Source: CAZHRJ01 sp964534765
GTDB lineage: Bacteria > Lindowbacteria > 2-12-FULL-62-27
NCBI GenBank assembly: GCA_964534765.1
Contig: CAZHRJ010000014.1
Span: 1 to 33,974 of the forward strand
DNA: 33,974 bases
Reading direction: 5' to 3'
A program made the position numbers and the translations under genes. Below the pieces are notes generated by a model that was not told the DNA's origin, did not search any database, and was given only the letters and a program-made list of their open reading frames with translations. Below, one piece after another: positions 7,708 to 13,999 of this stretch (its first letter is position 1; each line of letters begins with the position of its first letter).

Positions 7708-9126
7708 ATGAATCGTCCAGCGGTATGCGTTTGTCTGGCGCTGATCCTGGCGGCGAGTCTGTGGAGTCAGGCGGCGTTCGGTAAGGCCTATGACGGAGTC
7801 TACATCGAGAACGCGCACACGCTGGAGCGAGGCGTGTGGAATCTTCGGTCGAGTCTGGAGTTTGGAAGCAAGGCCAAACCCGTGACGGTGTCGGCCGCGG
7901 TCACCGGATCGAGCAGTGTCGCGCTGAAAGTGGGTTCGATTCTCCTGCCGGTTGAGATCCGGTACGGTCTGAGCGACGTTCTGGAGATTGGTGGCGATCT
8001 GGGGTTTGAGATGGACCGTGGCGGGATCGAGGTATCGGGCGGCGGCGCATTTTTAAACGGGAGCGGGCTGAGGCGAATCCGGATGCTGGGGAAATGGAAT
8101 TTTTTTCAAGACATGTCGGGCCTGGTGGATCTGGCATTTGCGGGTGACGAGACGCTGTACAACAGCACGGGCAGTTTTGATATCGGCTTGACCTTCCTGT
8201 ATGGCCCCCAGATTGGACCGGGGACGCTGAATACCCAGCTGGGACTATTGATGAAAGGCGGCGACGTCAAAGTCGGCACGACGCTGGCGGCGGATTTTGG
8301 CACGGTATTCAGTTACGGGGTTGGATATCTCTATCCATCGTCGGATCGGCTCAGCTGGGTATTCGAGCTGGCCGGATCGTCGTCCCCGTATGACGGTAAG
8401 ACCGGCATCACGGGTACGAAGGGCCGGCTGGGTTTGATGTTCGGCGGCAAGTATATGATGAGCGACCGGTTCACGCTGGACGGCGATCTTGGATTTGGCA
8501 TCCAGAAGGGCAGCCCGACCTTCACGCTCCGCGCCGGCGGAGACTGGGTGTGGGGCGCGATCAGCGAAAAGGCCGAGTCGCCGACCCGCCGATGGACGCC
8601 GACCAGCGGCGGGCAGGCGTCTGGCGACAAGAAATCCGTGGCAACCGGCGGCGTTTCGGAAACCAAGGAGCCGGCGAAATCGCCGGAGCCGGCCAAGCCG
8701 AGTTACGAGCGCCCGACGCGGTATGACGTGCCCCGCCCGCCGGAGCCGCCGCCGAGCGGTCCGACGGTGGAGGAGCAGTTGCGGGTTCGGATGAAGGAAG
8801 CGACGGACGCGTTTACGCGAAAAGATTATGCGGCGGCGGCGTCGGCATATGAGGCGGCGATAAAGTTAAAGGACAACGACGCGCTATTGCATTACAATCT
8901 GGCGACGACCTATTTTGAGCAGAAGCGGTATGCGGACGCGAAGGTGTACTACAAGAACGCGTTGACCCTGAACGCCGCCGACGTCGACAGCCGGCTGTAT
9001 CTTGGATATACTTACTATTATCTTCAGGATCAGCCATCGGCGATCCGGGAGTGGCAGAAAGTGTTGGAGATTGATCCGTCTCACGCGCTGGCGCGGGAGA
9101 ATTTAAAGTCGCTGGGCATCGAGTAG
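7708..9126 (+). CDS. Secreted beta-barrel-like protein with C-terminal TPR domain (paralogue 2)
   Basis: The 472-residue protein has the same plan as its upstream neighbour: signal peptide (MNRPAVCVCLALILAA...AFG), beta-rich region to about 290, Pro-rich linker and a C-terminal TPR block (354-472). The TPR blocks of the two genes are nearly identical (LHYNLATTYF, KRYADAK, DSRLYLGYTYYYLQDQ, SAIREWQKVLEIDP). The barrel parts share strands such as LPVEIRYGLSD and GKWNFFQD but have drifted more, so this is a tandem duplication. The start at 7708 is chosen because it gives a canonical signal peptide and has AAGAGG upstream. The frame is open from 7618, but that adds a charged, non-signal extension. 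Function is unknown; a structural or assembly role in the outer membrane is inferred. Confidence 0.8.
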   Translation: MNRPAVCVCLALILAASLWSQAAFGKAYDGVYIENAHTLERGVWNLRSSLEFGSKAKPVTVSAAVTGSSSVALKVGSILLPVEIRYGLSDVLEIGGDLGFEMDRGGIEVSGGGAFLNGSGLRRIRMLGKWNFFQDMSGLVDLAFAGDETLYNSTGSFDIGLTFLYGPQIGPGTLNTQLGLLMKGGDVKVGTTLAADFGTVFSYGVGYLYPSSDRLSWVFELAGSSSPYDGKTGITGTKGRLGLMFGGKYMMSDRFTLDGDLGFGIQKGSPTFTLRAGGDWVWGAISEKAESPTRRWTPTSGGQASGDKKSVATGGVSETKEPAKSPEPAKPSYERPTRYDVPRPPEPPPSGPTVEEQLRVRMKEATDAFTRKDYAAAASAYEAAIKLKDNDALLHYNLATTYFEQKRYADAKVYYKNALTLNAADVDSRLYLGYTYYYLQDQPSAIREWQKVLEIDPSHALARENLKSLGIE

Positions 9127-9146
9127 CGGGACACCGGAGGCATCGA

Positions 9147-9791
9147 ATGCGAAGGCAGGTTGTGGGTATTGCGCTGGCGGCGGTTCTGGCGGCGGATGCG
9201 TCGGCCGGTGTGTATCTGTTTCGGGACCAGACCGGCCGGGTGGTTTTGTCGGACGTGCCGGCGGCTCCGGGCGCGCGGCGTCTGATCGGCGAGGCAAAGC
9301 AGGAGGAGACGATCCAGCAATTCGTGTCAGAGAGGGATCAGGTGGCGCTGTATGCGGGACTCATCCGGCAGTACGCGCGAGTGTACAATCTGCCGGAGCC
9401 GTTGATCAAAGCCGTGATCCAGGTGGAATCGTCATTCAATCCAAGCGCCGAATCTCATAAAGGCGCTGTCGGGCTCATGCAGGTGATGCCGGCCACAGCC
9501 AAGGACATCGGCATTCACGGGGACCTCAAGGACCCGCAGGTGAACATCGAGGCCGGCTGCCGGTATTTATCCATGATGTTGAGCCGATACCGCGGGCAGG
9601 TTCCGGTGGCCCTGGCGGCCTACAATGCCGGCCCTTCGGCTGTGGACTATGCGGGCGGTGTGGTTCCGGATTTCCCCGAGACGAAGTCCTACGTGACGAA
9701 TGTGACCGATCTGATGAACCGGTTCAGCACGACGGGGAGCGTCTATGTAGTGGAGCTGACCAAGGGCCGGTATTTGATCACCAACTATTAA
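9147..9791 (+). CDS. Secreted lytic transglycosylase (SLT domain) with N-terminal DUF4124-like segment
   Basis: The 214-residue protein has a signal peptide (1-20, cleavage after ASA) and a short beta segment GVYLFRDQTGRVVLSDVP typical of DUF4124. A goose-lysozyme-like SLT domain (about 67-190) follows. Catalytic Glu94 lies in IQVESSFNP, with GAVGLMQVMPATA (106-118) and ALAAYNAGP (155-163). It would cleave peptidoglycan between MurNAc and GlcNAc in the periplasm. A strong ribosome-binding site (GGAGG) lies 6 bases before the ATG. It follows paralogue 2 by 20 bases and is probably co-transcribed with it, suggesting that local wall remodelling accompanies insertion of those outer-membrane proteins. 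Confidence 0.93.
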   Translation: MRRQVVGIALAAVLAADASAGVYLFRDQTGRVVLSDVPAAPGARRLIGEAKQEETIQQFVSERDQVALYAGLIRQYARVYNLPEPLIKAVIQVESSFNPSAESHKGAVGLMQVMPATAKDIGIHGDLKDPQVNIEAGCRYLSMMLSRYRGQVPVALAAYNAGPSAVDYAGGVVPDFPETKSYVTNVTDLMNRFSTTGSVYVVELTKGRYLITNY

Positions 9792-9807
9792 CCGTTCGGT
9801 TAATAGT
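9784..9807 (+). terminator. Perfect hairpin overlapping the stop codon of the lytic transglycosylase gene
   Basis: ACTATTAACC-GTTC-GGTTAATAGT gives a 10-bp perfect stem with a four-base loop. The gene's TAA stop lies within the left arm. No T-run follows, so it is not a classical intrinsic terminator. It may protect the mRNA 3' end or act as a bidirectional or operator-type site. Confidence 0.5.
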
Positions 9808-9905
9808 CTGCAAACCAAAAAATAAACCACAGCCAGACGCAGACCAACACAGACCCTCGCCGGCTGTATTACTGGGATCATGAAATATCCGACAGTTGTG
9901 CGAAG

Positions 9906-9937
9906 GGTTCAAGGATTCAAGTGGTCGAGTGTTCGAG
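9906..9937 (+). repeat. Four tandem degenerate octamers
   Basis: Four 8-base units lie back to back: GGTTCAAG, GATTCAAG, TGGTCGAG, TGTTCGAG. They share the pattern NNKTCRAG. They sit in the gap between the lytic transglycosylase gene and eutJ. Function is unknown; a protein-binding array or a simple intergenic repeat is possible. Confidence 0.6.
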
Positions 9938-9992
9938 AGAATTCGCCTGACCCCCCGACCTCTTGAAACCTGTCCCTTTGTAATTTCCCCGG

Positions 9993-10910
9993 GTGCTTGA
10001 CCGTTACTTTTTCATCATGTTACGAGTAGGCATGATTGATTCACGCACGGTTGATCGGCTGACGGCTGTTGCGCGGCTGGTTGAGTCCGGATCCACGGGC
10101 GGTTGGGAAAAGTCCGCGGCCGCCGTGATTGCGGCGGGAGTGGATTTGGGCACAGCGGACATCGTCTTTCTGGTTCTGGACGGCCGGGGGGAACCCATCC
10201 TGGGACAACTGGAGTGGTCGGAAGTCGTGCGCGACGGCGTGGTGGTTGATTTTGTCGGCGCGCGCGGCATTCTCCGGCGCATGCTGGACAGAGCCGAGAC
10301 GAAGCTGGGAATGAAGATCGAGCGGTGTTCGACCGGGTATCCGCCGGGCACCGATCCGGATCTGAGCGCGAATGTGGTGCGAGACGCGGGTCTGGAGGTG
10401 GGCGCCGTAGTGGATGAGCCGACGGCGGCGGCGCTGGCGCTGGGGATTCAAGACGGAATCGTGGTGGACATCGGCGGCGGGACAACGGGCATATCGGTGC
10501 TGGAGAACGGATCGGTGACCTACAGCGCGGACGAGGCGACCGGCGGCCGGCATTTATCGTTGGTGATGGCGGGCGCCTACAAGGTCAGCTATGAGGAAGC
10601 GGAGAGGCGCAAGCGAGCGGATGCGGGCCGGAAGCATCTGAATGTTGTGAGGCCCGTGATAGAAAAAATGGCCGAGATAGTCCGAAGACATATTGAAGGC
10701 GCGCGCGGGGATCTGCCGGTGATGCTGGTTGGAGGGACGCCCCAGTTGGAGGGGTTCAAGGAAGTTTTTGAAGAGGAGTTGTCCCGGCCGGTGACGCTGG
10801 CGCCGGAGCCGCTCTTTGCCACTCCGCTGGGCATCGCGCTGGCGGGACTGGAATTGTCCGGAGCGGCGTCCCTGACCGCCGGATCGAAGCCCGCGGGCCG
10901 ATCCGTATAA
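9993..10910 (+). CDS. eutJ: EutJ-family microcompartment accessory protein (actin/Hsp70-fold ATPase)
   Basis: The protein is strongly similar to EutJ of ethanolamine operons, a chaperone-like protein of the actin/Hsp70 fold. Phosphate-1 loop: AAGVDLGTADIVFLVLDG. The EutJ-specific blocks are VVRDGVVVDFVGA, GYPPGTDPDLSANVVRDAGLEV and VDEPTAAALAL. Phosphate-2 loop: VVDIGGGTTGISVLENG. TYSADEATGGRHLSL, RPVIEKMAEIVRRHIEG and the adenosine-site LVGGTPQLEGF complete the match. GTG 9993 gives 305 residues. No clear ribosome-binding site supports it, and ATG 10032 would give an N-terminus closer to the family's usual length. It is the first gene of the microcompartment operon, 11 bases before pduL. Its presence without any ethanolamine ammonia-lyase genes nearby points to a general role in shell or cargo handling. 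Confidence 0.92.
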   Translation: MLDRYFFIMLRVGMIDSRTVDRLTAVARLVESGSTGGWEKSAAAVIAAGVDLGTADIVFLVLDGRGEPILGQLEWSEVVRDGVVVDFVGARGILRRMLDRAETKLGMKIERCSTGYPPGTDPDLSANVVRDAGLEVGAVVDEPTAAALALGIQDGIVVDIGGGTTGISVLENGSVTYSADEATGGRHLSLVMAGAYKVSYEEAERRKRADAGRKHLNVVRPVIEKMAEIVRRHIEGARGDLPVMLVGGTPQLEGFKEVFEEELSRPVTLAPEPLFATPLGIALAGLELSGAASLTAGSKPAGRSV

Positions 10911-10921
10911 CCGCTCCGGCC

Positions 10922-11602
10922 ATGCCGATCGACGAAACGGGGTTGCAGACAGCGGTCGAGCGGGTTGTGCGTCGGGTGCTGGAAAGCAATCTCCCGGCCC
11001 ACAAAAGCGCCGGTGCGGCTCCACCGATTCGCCGCACGGTGTCGATTGGCGTGTCGAGCCGGCATCTGCATCTTCAGCCGGACCATGTTGAGGCGTTGTA
11101 CGGGAGGGGACACAAACTGACGAAGATGCGGGATCTGGTCCAGCCGGACCAATTTGCCAGTAACGAGACCGTGACCCTGATCGGCCCGCTCGGCCAGTTA
11201 CGGAATGTCCGGGTATTGGGCCCGGAGCGAAAGCAGACCCAGATCGAGGCCTCCCTGACTGACTGTCATACGCTCGGCATCCAGGCCCCTCTTCGGTTGT
11301 CCGGAGATCTCGCCGGGTCCGCGCCGCTGAAGATCCGCGGGCCGCGCGGCCTCATCGAGATCCGCGAGGGTCTGATTCTGGCGCGCCGGCATTTGCACAT
11401 TCACAACGAGGAAGCGGCAAGATATGGTATCAAGACTGGAGACCGGGTGCGCATTCGAACCGCCGGGAGCCGGCCGGTCATATTTGAGGATGTGATCGTC
11501 CGGGCCGGCGCGGATCACCGGATGGAATTTCATCTGGATACGGACGAAGCGAACGCCGCCGGCGTCAAGAACGGCGATCTGGCGGAGATTATCGGAGGAT
11601 GA
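10922..11602 (+). CDS. pduL: Phosphate propanoyl/acetyltransferase PduL (microcompartment phosphotransacylase)
   Basis: The 226-residue enzyme interconverts acyl-CoA and acyl-phosphate, recycling CoA inside the microcompartment. Zinc-ligand His motifs are visible: SSRHLHL (46-51) and ARRHLHIH (154-161), with EFHLDTDEANA (202-212) near the end. The family segment DLVQPDQFASNETV is also present. The first 23 residues (ETGLQTAVERVVRRVLESN) form an amphipathic helix followed by a Pro/Ala-rich linker. That is the usual encapsulation peptide of lumen enzymes, so it is predicted to be a cargo protein. It follows eutJ by 11 bases and precedes the first BMC-P gene by 4, as in a tight operon. With DeoC-derived acetaldehyde the expected product is acetyl-phosphate, but the aldehyde dehydrogenase that would supply acetyl-CoA is not in view. 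Confidence 0.95.
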   Translation: MPIDETGLQTAVERVVRRVLESNLPAHKSAGAAPPIRRTVSIGVSSRHLHLQPDHVEALYGRGHKLTKMRDLVQPDQFASNETVTLIGPLGQLRNVRVLGPERKQTQIEASLTDCHTLGIQAPLRLSGDLAGSAPLKIRGPRGLIEIREGLILARRHLHIHNEEAARYGIKTGDRVRIRTAGSRPVIFEDVIVRAGADHRMEFHLDTDEANAAGVKNGDLAEIIGG

Positions 11603-11606
11603 CGAC

Positions 11607-11924
11607 ATGCAAATCGCGCGAGTGATCGGCAACGTGGTGGCGACGCGCAAAGTGGAAAAGGTCATGCGCTACAAGCTCATGGTGGTGGAGCCGGTGGACC
11701 TGACCGGCAAGCCGTCGGGCAAGCACATCGTGGCGATCGACGCCGTTTCAGCGGGTCCGGGCGAGATCGTGTTCATTGTGGAGGGCAGTTCAGCCCGGAT
11801 GGCCGTGCCGGAAAAGGATGTGCCGATCGACACGGCGATCATTGCGATCATCGACGAGATCGAGCGGGACGGGAAGATCATCTTTAAGAAATTTTCCGAA
11901 GAGTTCGCTCCGTCGGTCCGATGA
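11607..11924 (+). CDS. BMC-P shell vertex protein 1 (EutN/CcmL family)
   Basis: The 105-residue protein belongs to the pentamer-forming EutN/CcmL family that closes the vertices of icosahedral microcompartments. Signatures: QIARVIGNVVATRKVEK at the start, YKLMVVEPVD, the loop DAVSAGPGEIVFIVEGSSAR, and the closing strand DTAIIAIIDEI. It is the most canonical of the three BMC-P proteins here. The ribosome-binding site GGAGGA lies inside the end of pduL, and the stop is one base before the rpiB-like start. Confidence 0.95.
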   Translation: MQIARVIGNVVATRKVEKVMRYKLMVVEPVDLTGKPSGKHIVAIDAVSAGPGEIVFIVEGSSARMAVPEKDVPIDTAIIAIIDEIERDGKIIFKKFSEEFAPSVR

Positions 11925-11925
11925 C

Positions 11926-12402
11926 ATGCTGATTGTCATCGGGTCGGACCACGGCGGATTTCAGTTGAAAACCGATCTCAAGCAGTTTCTCGCCGCGCAG
12001 GGTCATTCGATCAAGGACTACGGCGCCTTCTCGAAGGACCCGGTCGACTATCCGGACATAGCCTTTCTGGTGGCCCAGGGGGTGGCGCGCGGGGAATATG
12101 AGCGCGGGATTTTGGTGGACACCACGGGCATTGCGTCCGCGATTGTGGCCAACAAGGTATTCGGCGTGCGGGCGACGCCCTGCGCGGATGCGACGACGAT
12201 CAAGTCATCCCGGGAACACAACGACGCGAACGTTTTGTGTCTCGGCGCCGCTCTGGTGTCGGCGGACCATGCCCAGCCGCTGGTATCGATGTGGCTGGCG
12301 ACTCCTTTTTCCGGCGGCCGGCACGCGCGGCGAGTCGAGAAGATCCGGCAAGTGGAGGAGATCACGATGAAGCAGAGCGGACTCCACAGTCTGAGAGGCT
12401 GA
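11926..12402 (+). CDS. rpiB: RpiB/LacAB-family sugar-phosphate isomerase, microcompartment-associated
   Basis: The 158-residue protein has the RpiB fold: VIGSDHGGFQLK (Asp8), DYPDIA, ANKVFGVRA, SREHNDANVLCLG (His98) and FSGGRHARRVEKI. RpiB interconverts ribose 5-phosphate and ribulose 5-phosphate. The catalytic loop normally reading CGTGIG reads DTTGIA here, so the base Cys65 of E. coli RpiB is Asp65. Some other RpiB enzymes also lack this Cys and use another acid, so activity may persist or the substrate may differ. ATG 11926 is chosen over a longer open frame because homology begins at once and it abuts the preceding stop by one base. It sits between two shell genes, so it is very probably part of the compartment pathway. 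Confidence 0.9.
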   Translation: MLIVIGSDHGGFQLKTDLKQFLAAQGHSIKDYGAFSKDPVDYPDIAFLVAQGVARGEYERGILVDTTGIASAIVANKVFGVRATPCADATTIKSSREHNDANVLCLGAALVSADHAQPLVSMWLATPFSGGRHARRVEKIRQVEEITMKQSGLHSLRG

Positions 12403-12409
12403 TGACTGA

Positions 12410-12691
12410 GTGGAGCTGGCGCGTGTGATCGGGCGGGTGTGGTCGACCTCGAAGGATGAGAAGTTGCGGCAGACGAAACTTCTGCTGGTTCAGCCGCTGG
12501 ATTTTTATCTCAAAGATCGCGGCCAGCCCTTCATCGCGGCCGAAAGCGTTGACGCCGGCGCGGGCGAAGTTGTGATTCTGGCCCGCGGCCGCGAGGCGAC
12601 CTTTCCGTTCGGGCTGGAGCCGGCGGCGCCGCCGGTGGACAAGTGTTGTGTGGCGGTGGTGGACGATGTGTACTATGACGAGTCGGCCTGA
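12410..12691 (+). CDS. BMC-P shell vertex protein 2 (EutN/CcmL family)
   Basis: This 93-residue protein of the EutN/CcmL family starts at GTG: MELARVIGRVWSTSK, TKLLLVQPLDF, ESVDAGAGEVVILARGREA and a last strand DKCCVAVVDDVYYDE. It is more divergent than paralogue 1 and has two adjacent cysteines in the final strand. It starts 7 bases after rpiB and ends 6 bases before the third BMC-P gene. A 16-bp palindrome at 12620-12635 within it is one of the fold-back points of the window. Only its last 64 bases are repeated in the inner copies. Confidence 0.92.
   Translation: MELARVIGRVWSTSKDEKLRQTKLLLVQPLDFYLKDRGQPFIAAESVDAGAGEVVILARGREATFPFGLEPAAPPVDKCCVAVVDDVYYDESA
12620..12635. repeat. 16-bp perfect palindrome at a fold-back point
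   Basis: CCGGCGGCGCCGCCGG lies inside the second BMC-P gene, centred exactly on 12627/12628, the position corresponding to the centre of the whole window. It recurs at 16980-16995 and 21340-21355. A self-complementary stretch like this can let a 3' end snap back on itself, or let an assembler jump strands, which would explain the turn-around. Confidence 0.9.
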
Positions 12692-12697
12692 AAAAAT

Positions 12698-13087
12698 ATG
12701 TTGATCTGCCGCGTGAAGGGCAACGTAGTTGCGACAAGGAAAGACGACCGGCTGGCTTCCTGGAAACTCCTGATCGTTCAGCCGGTCGGCGTCAAAGGGG
12801 AGTCCCAGGGGGAGCCATTTTTAACCGTGGATGCCGCGCAGGCCGGGATTGGGGATCTCGCCCTGGTCGCGCGGCACGGCGCCGCGGCGCGGGCCGCGAT
12901 GACGGCGATCCGCAAGTCGGACGAGTACGCGCCGGCGAATGCCGTGATCATCGGGATTATCGACGCGGTCACGGATTACAGAACCGTCGAGGCCAATCCA
13001 CAGTTCGCCGGGGATCCGAAGGCTGGCCCGTCGGCGAATCGGCGTGGGCGGCCGAAGGGCAATCCATCGGGAGGAAAATCGGGATGA
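12698..13087 (+). CDS. BMC-P shell vertex protein 3 (EutN/CcmL family) with basic C-terminal tail
   Basis: The EutN/CcmL core (about 1-92) shows CRVKGNVVATRKDDRL, SWKLLIVQPV, VDAAQAGIGDLALVARHGAAARAA and ANAVIIGIIDAV. It continues into a tail of about 35 residues rich in Pro, Gly, Lys and Arg that the family usually lacks. The tail may point outside or inside the shell and bind cargo or another surface. The stop overlaps the deoC start by four bases (ATGA), so translation is probably coupled. The gene appears four times in this window because of the fold-backs. Confidence 0.93.
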   Translation: MLICRVKGNVVATRKDDRLASWKLLIVQPVGVKGESQGEPFLTVDAAQAGIGDLALVARHGAAARAAMTAIRKSDEYAPANAVIIGIIDAVTDYRTVEANPQFAGDPKAGPSANRRGRPKGNPSGGKSG

Positions 13088-13983
13088 TCTCTGAAGACGT
13101 CATCGAGCGAATCGCCGCGGCGGTCATCCGGGAGCTGGAGCGATCCGGCGGTCTGCCGGAGGCGCCCGAATCCATCGGTGCGGCCTGCGACGCGCATGAC
13201 AGGGACGATGGAGAAATCTGCTGTGTGTGCTGGGTCCAGAACCCCGAGGGCGTGCAGGAGTTCATCGACGCGGGCGCCACGCGATTCGGCACGCAGCTGG
13301 GCCAGCCCCTGACGGCGCCGAACCTGGCGGGCTACATCGACCACACGTTGCTCAAGCCCCAGACCACCAAGCCCGAGATCGAGCAGTTGTGCAAGGAGGC
13401 GCGGGAATACAAATTTGCTTCTGTTTGCGTGAATCCATTCTGGGTGCCGCTTTGCGTGCAGTTGTTGAAAGGCAGCGATGTCAAAGTCTGCACCGTGATC
13501 GGTTTTCCTCTGGGCGCGACGAGCACCGCCGCCAAAGTGGCGGAGACGCAGGATGCCATCCGAAACGGCGCGGAGGAAGTGGACATGGTCATCAATGTTG
13601 GCGCGCTAAAGGCGGGCGACCGGGACGCGGTGAGGCGGGACGTGGCGGAGGTAAAAAAGGCGGCCGGTGATCGGACGCTGAAAGTGATTCTGGAGACGGG
13701 ACTTCTCACCGACGAGGAAAAAATGATCGCCTGTCAGATCTGCAAAGAGGCCGGCGCCGATTTCGTCAAAACGTCCACCGGATTTGGCCCCGGCGGCGCG
13801 ACCATGGCCGACATCGCCCTCATGCGCCGCGTGGTGGGGCCATCGATGGGCGTCAAGGCCTCCGGCGGGGTGAAAGACACAAAGACCGCGCAGCAGATGA
13901 TCGCCATGGGCGCGACCCGCATCGGGGCGTCCGCCGGAATCGCGATCGTCAAGGGTGAAGGGGGAAAGGGAACCGGCTACTGA
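13084..13983 (+). CDS. deoC: Deoxyribose-phosphate aldolase (DERA), microcompartment type with N-terminal extension
   Basis: The 299-residue enzyme splits 2-deoxyribose 5-phosphate into glyceraldehyde 3-phosphate and acetaldehyde. The TIM-barrel core starts at about 80 with LAGYIDHTLLKP. It contains EVDMVINVG (Asp167), the Schiff-base lysine K229 in VKTSTGF, the second lysine K258 in VKASGG, and the phosphate loop GATRIGAS. The 80-residue extension is absent from ordinary DERA (about 220-260 aa). It has an amphipathic helix (EDVIERIAAAVIRELER), a probable encapsulation signal; a Cys/His cluster (C35, H38, C46, C47, C49); and GVQEFIDAGATRFGTQ, which resembles the enzyme's own C-terminal GATRIG segment. 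It is preceded by a strong ribosome-binding site and overlaps the third BMC-P gene by four bases. It is the likely signature enzyme of this compartment. Confidence 0.95.
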   Translation: MISEDVIERIAAAVIRELERSGGLPEAPESIGAACDAHDRDDGEICCVCWVQNPEGVQEFIDAGATRFGTQLGQPLTAPNLAGYIDHTLLKPQTTKPEIEQLCKEAREYKFASVCVNPFWVPLCVQLLKGSDVKVCTVIGFPLGATSTAAKVAETQDAIRNGAEEVDMVINVGALKAGDRDAVRRDVAEVKKAAGDRTLKVILETGLLTDEEKMIACQICKEAGADFVKTSTGFGPGGATMADIALMRRVVGPSMGVKASGGVKDTKTAQQMIAMGATRIGASAGIAIVKGEGGKGTGY

Positions 13984-13999
13984 TTATTCGGAGGAGTCG

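Noticed and set aside
10041..10553. Minus-strand frame (170 aa) opposite eutJ
   Set aside because: Antisense shadow of a strongly conserved EutJ gene, rich in Arg, His and Pro with no family features.
11776..11925. Upstream extension of the rpiB frame
   Set aside because: It overlaps the first BMC-P gene out of frame and is not RpiB-like; the family start is ATG 11926.
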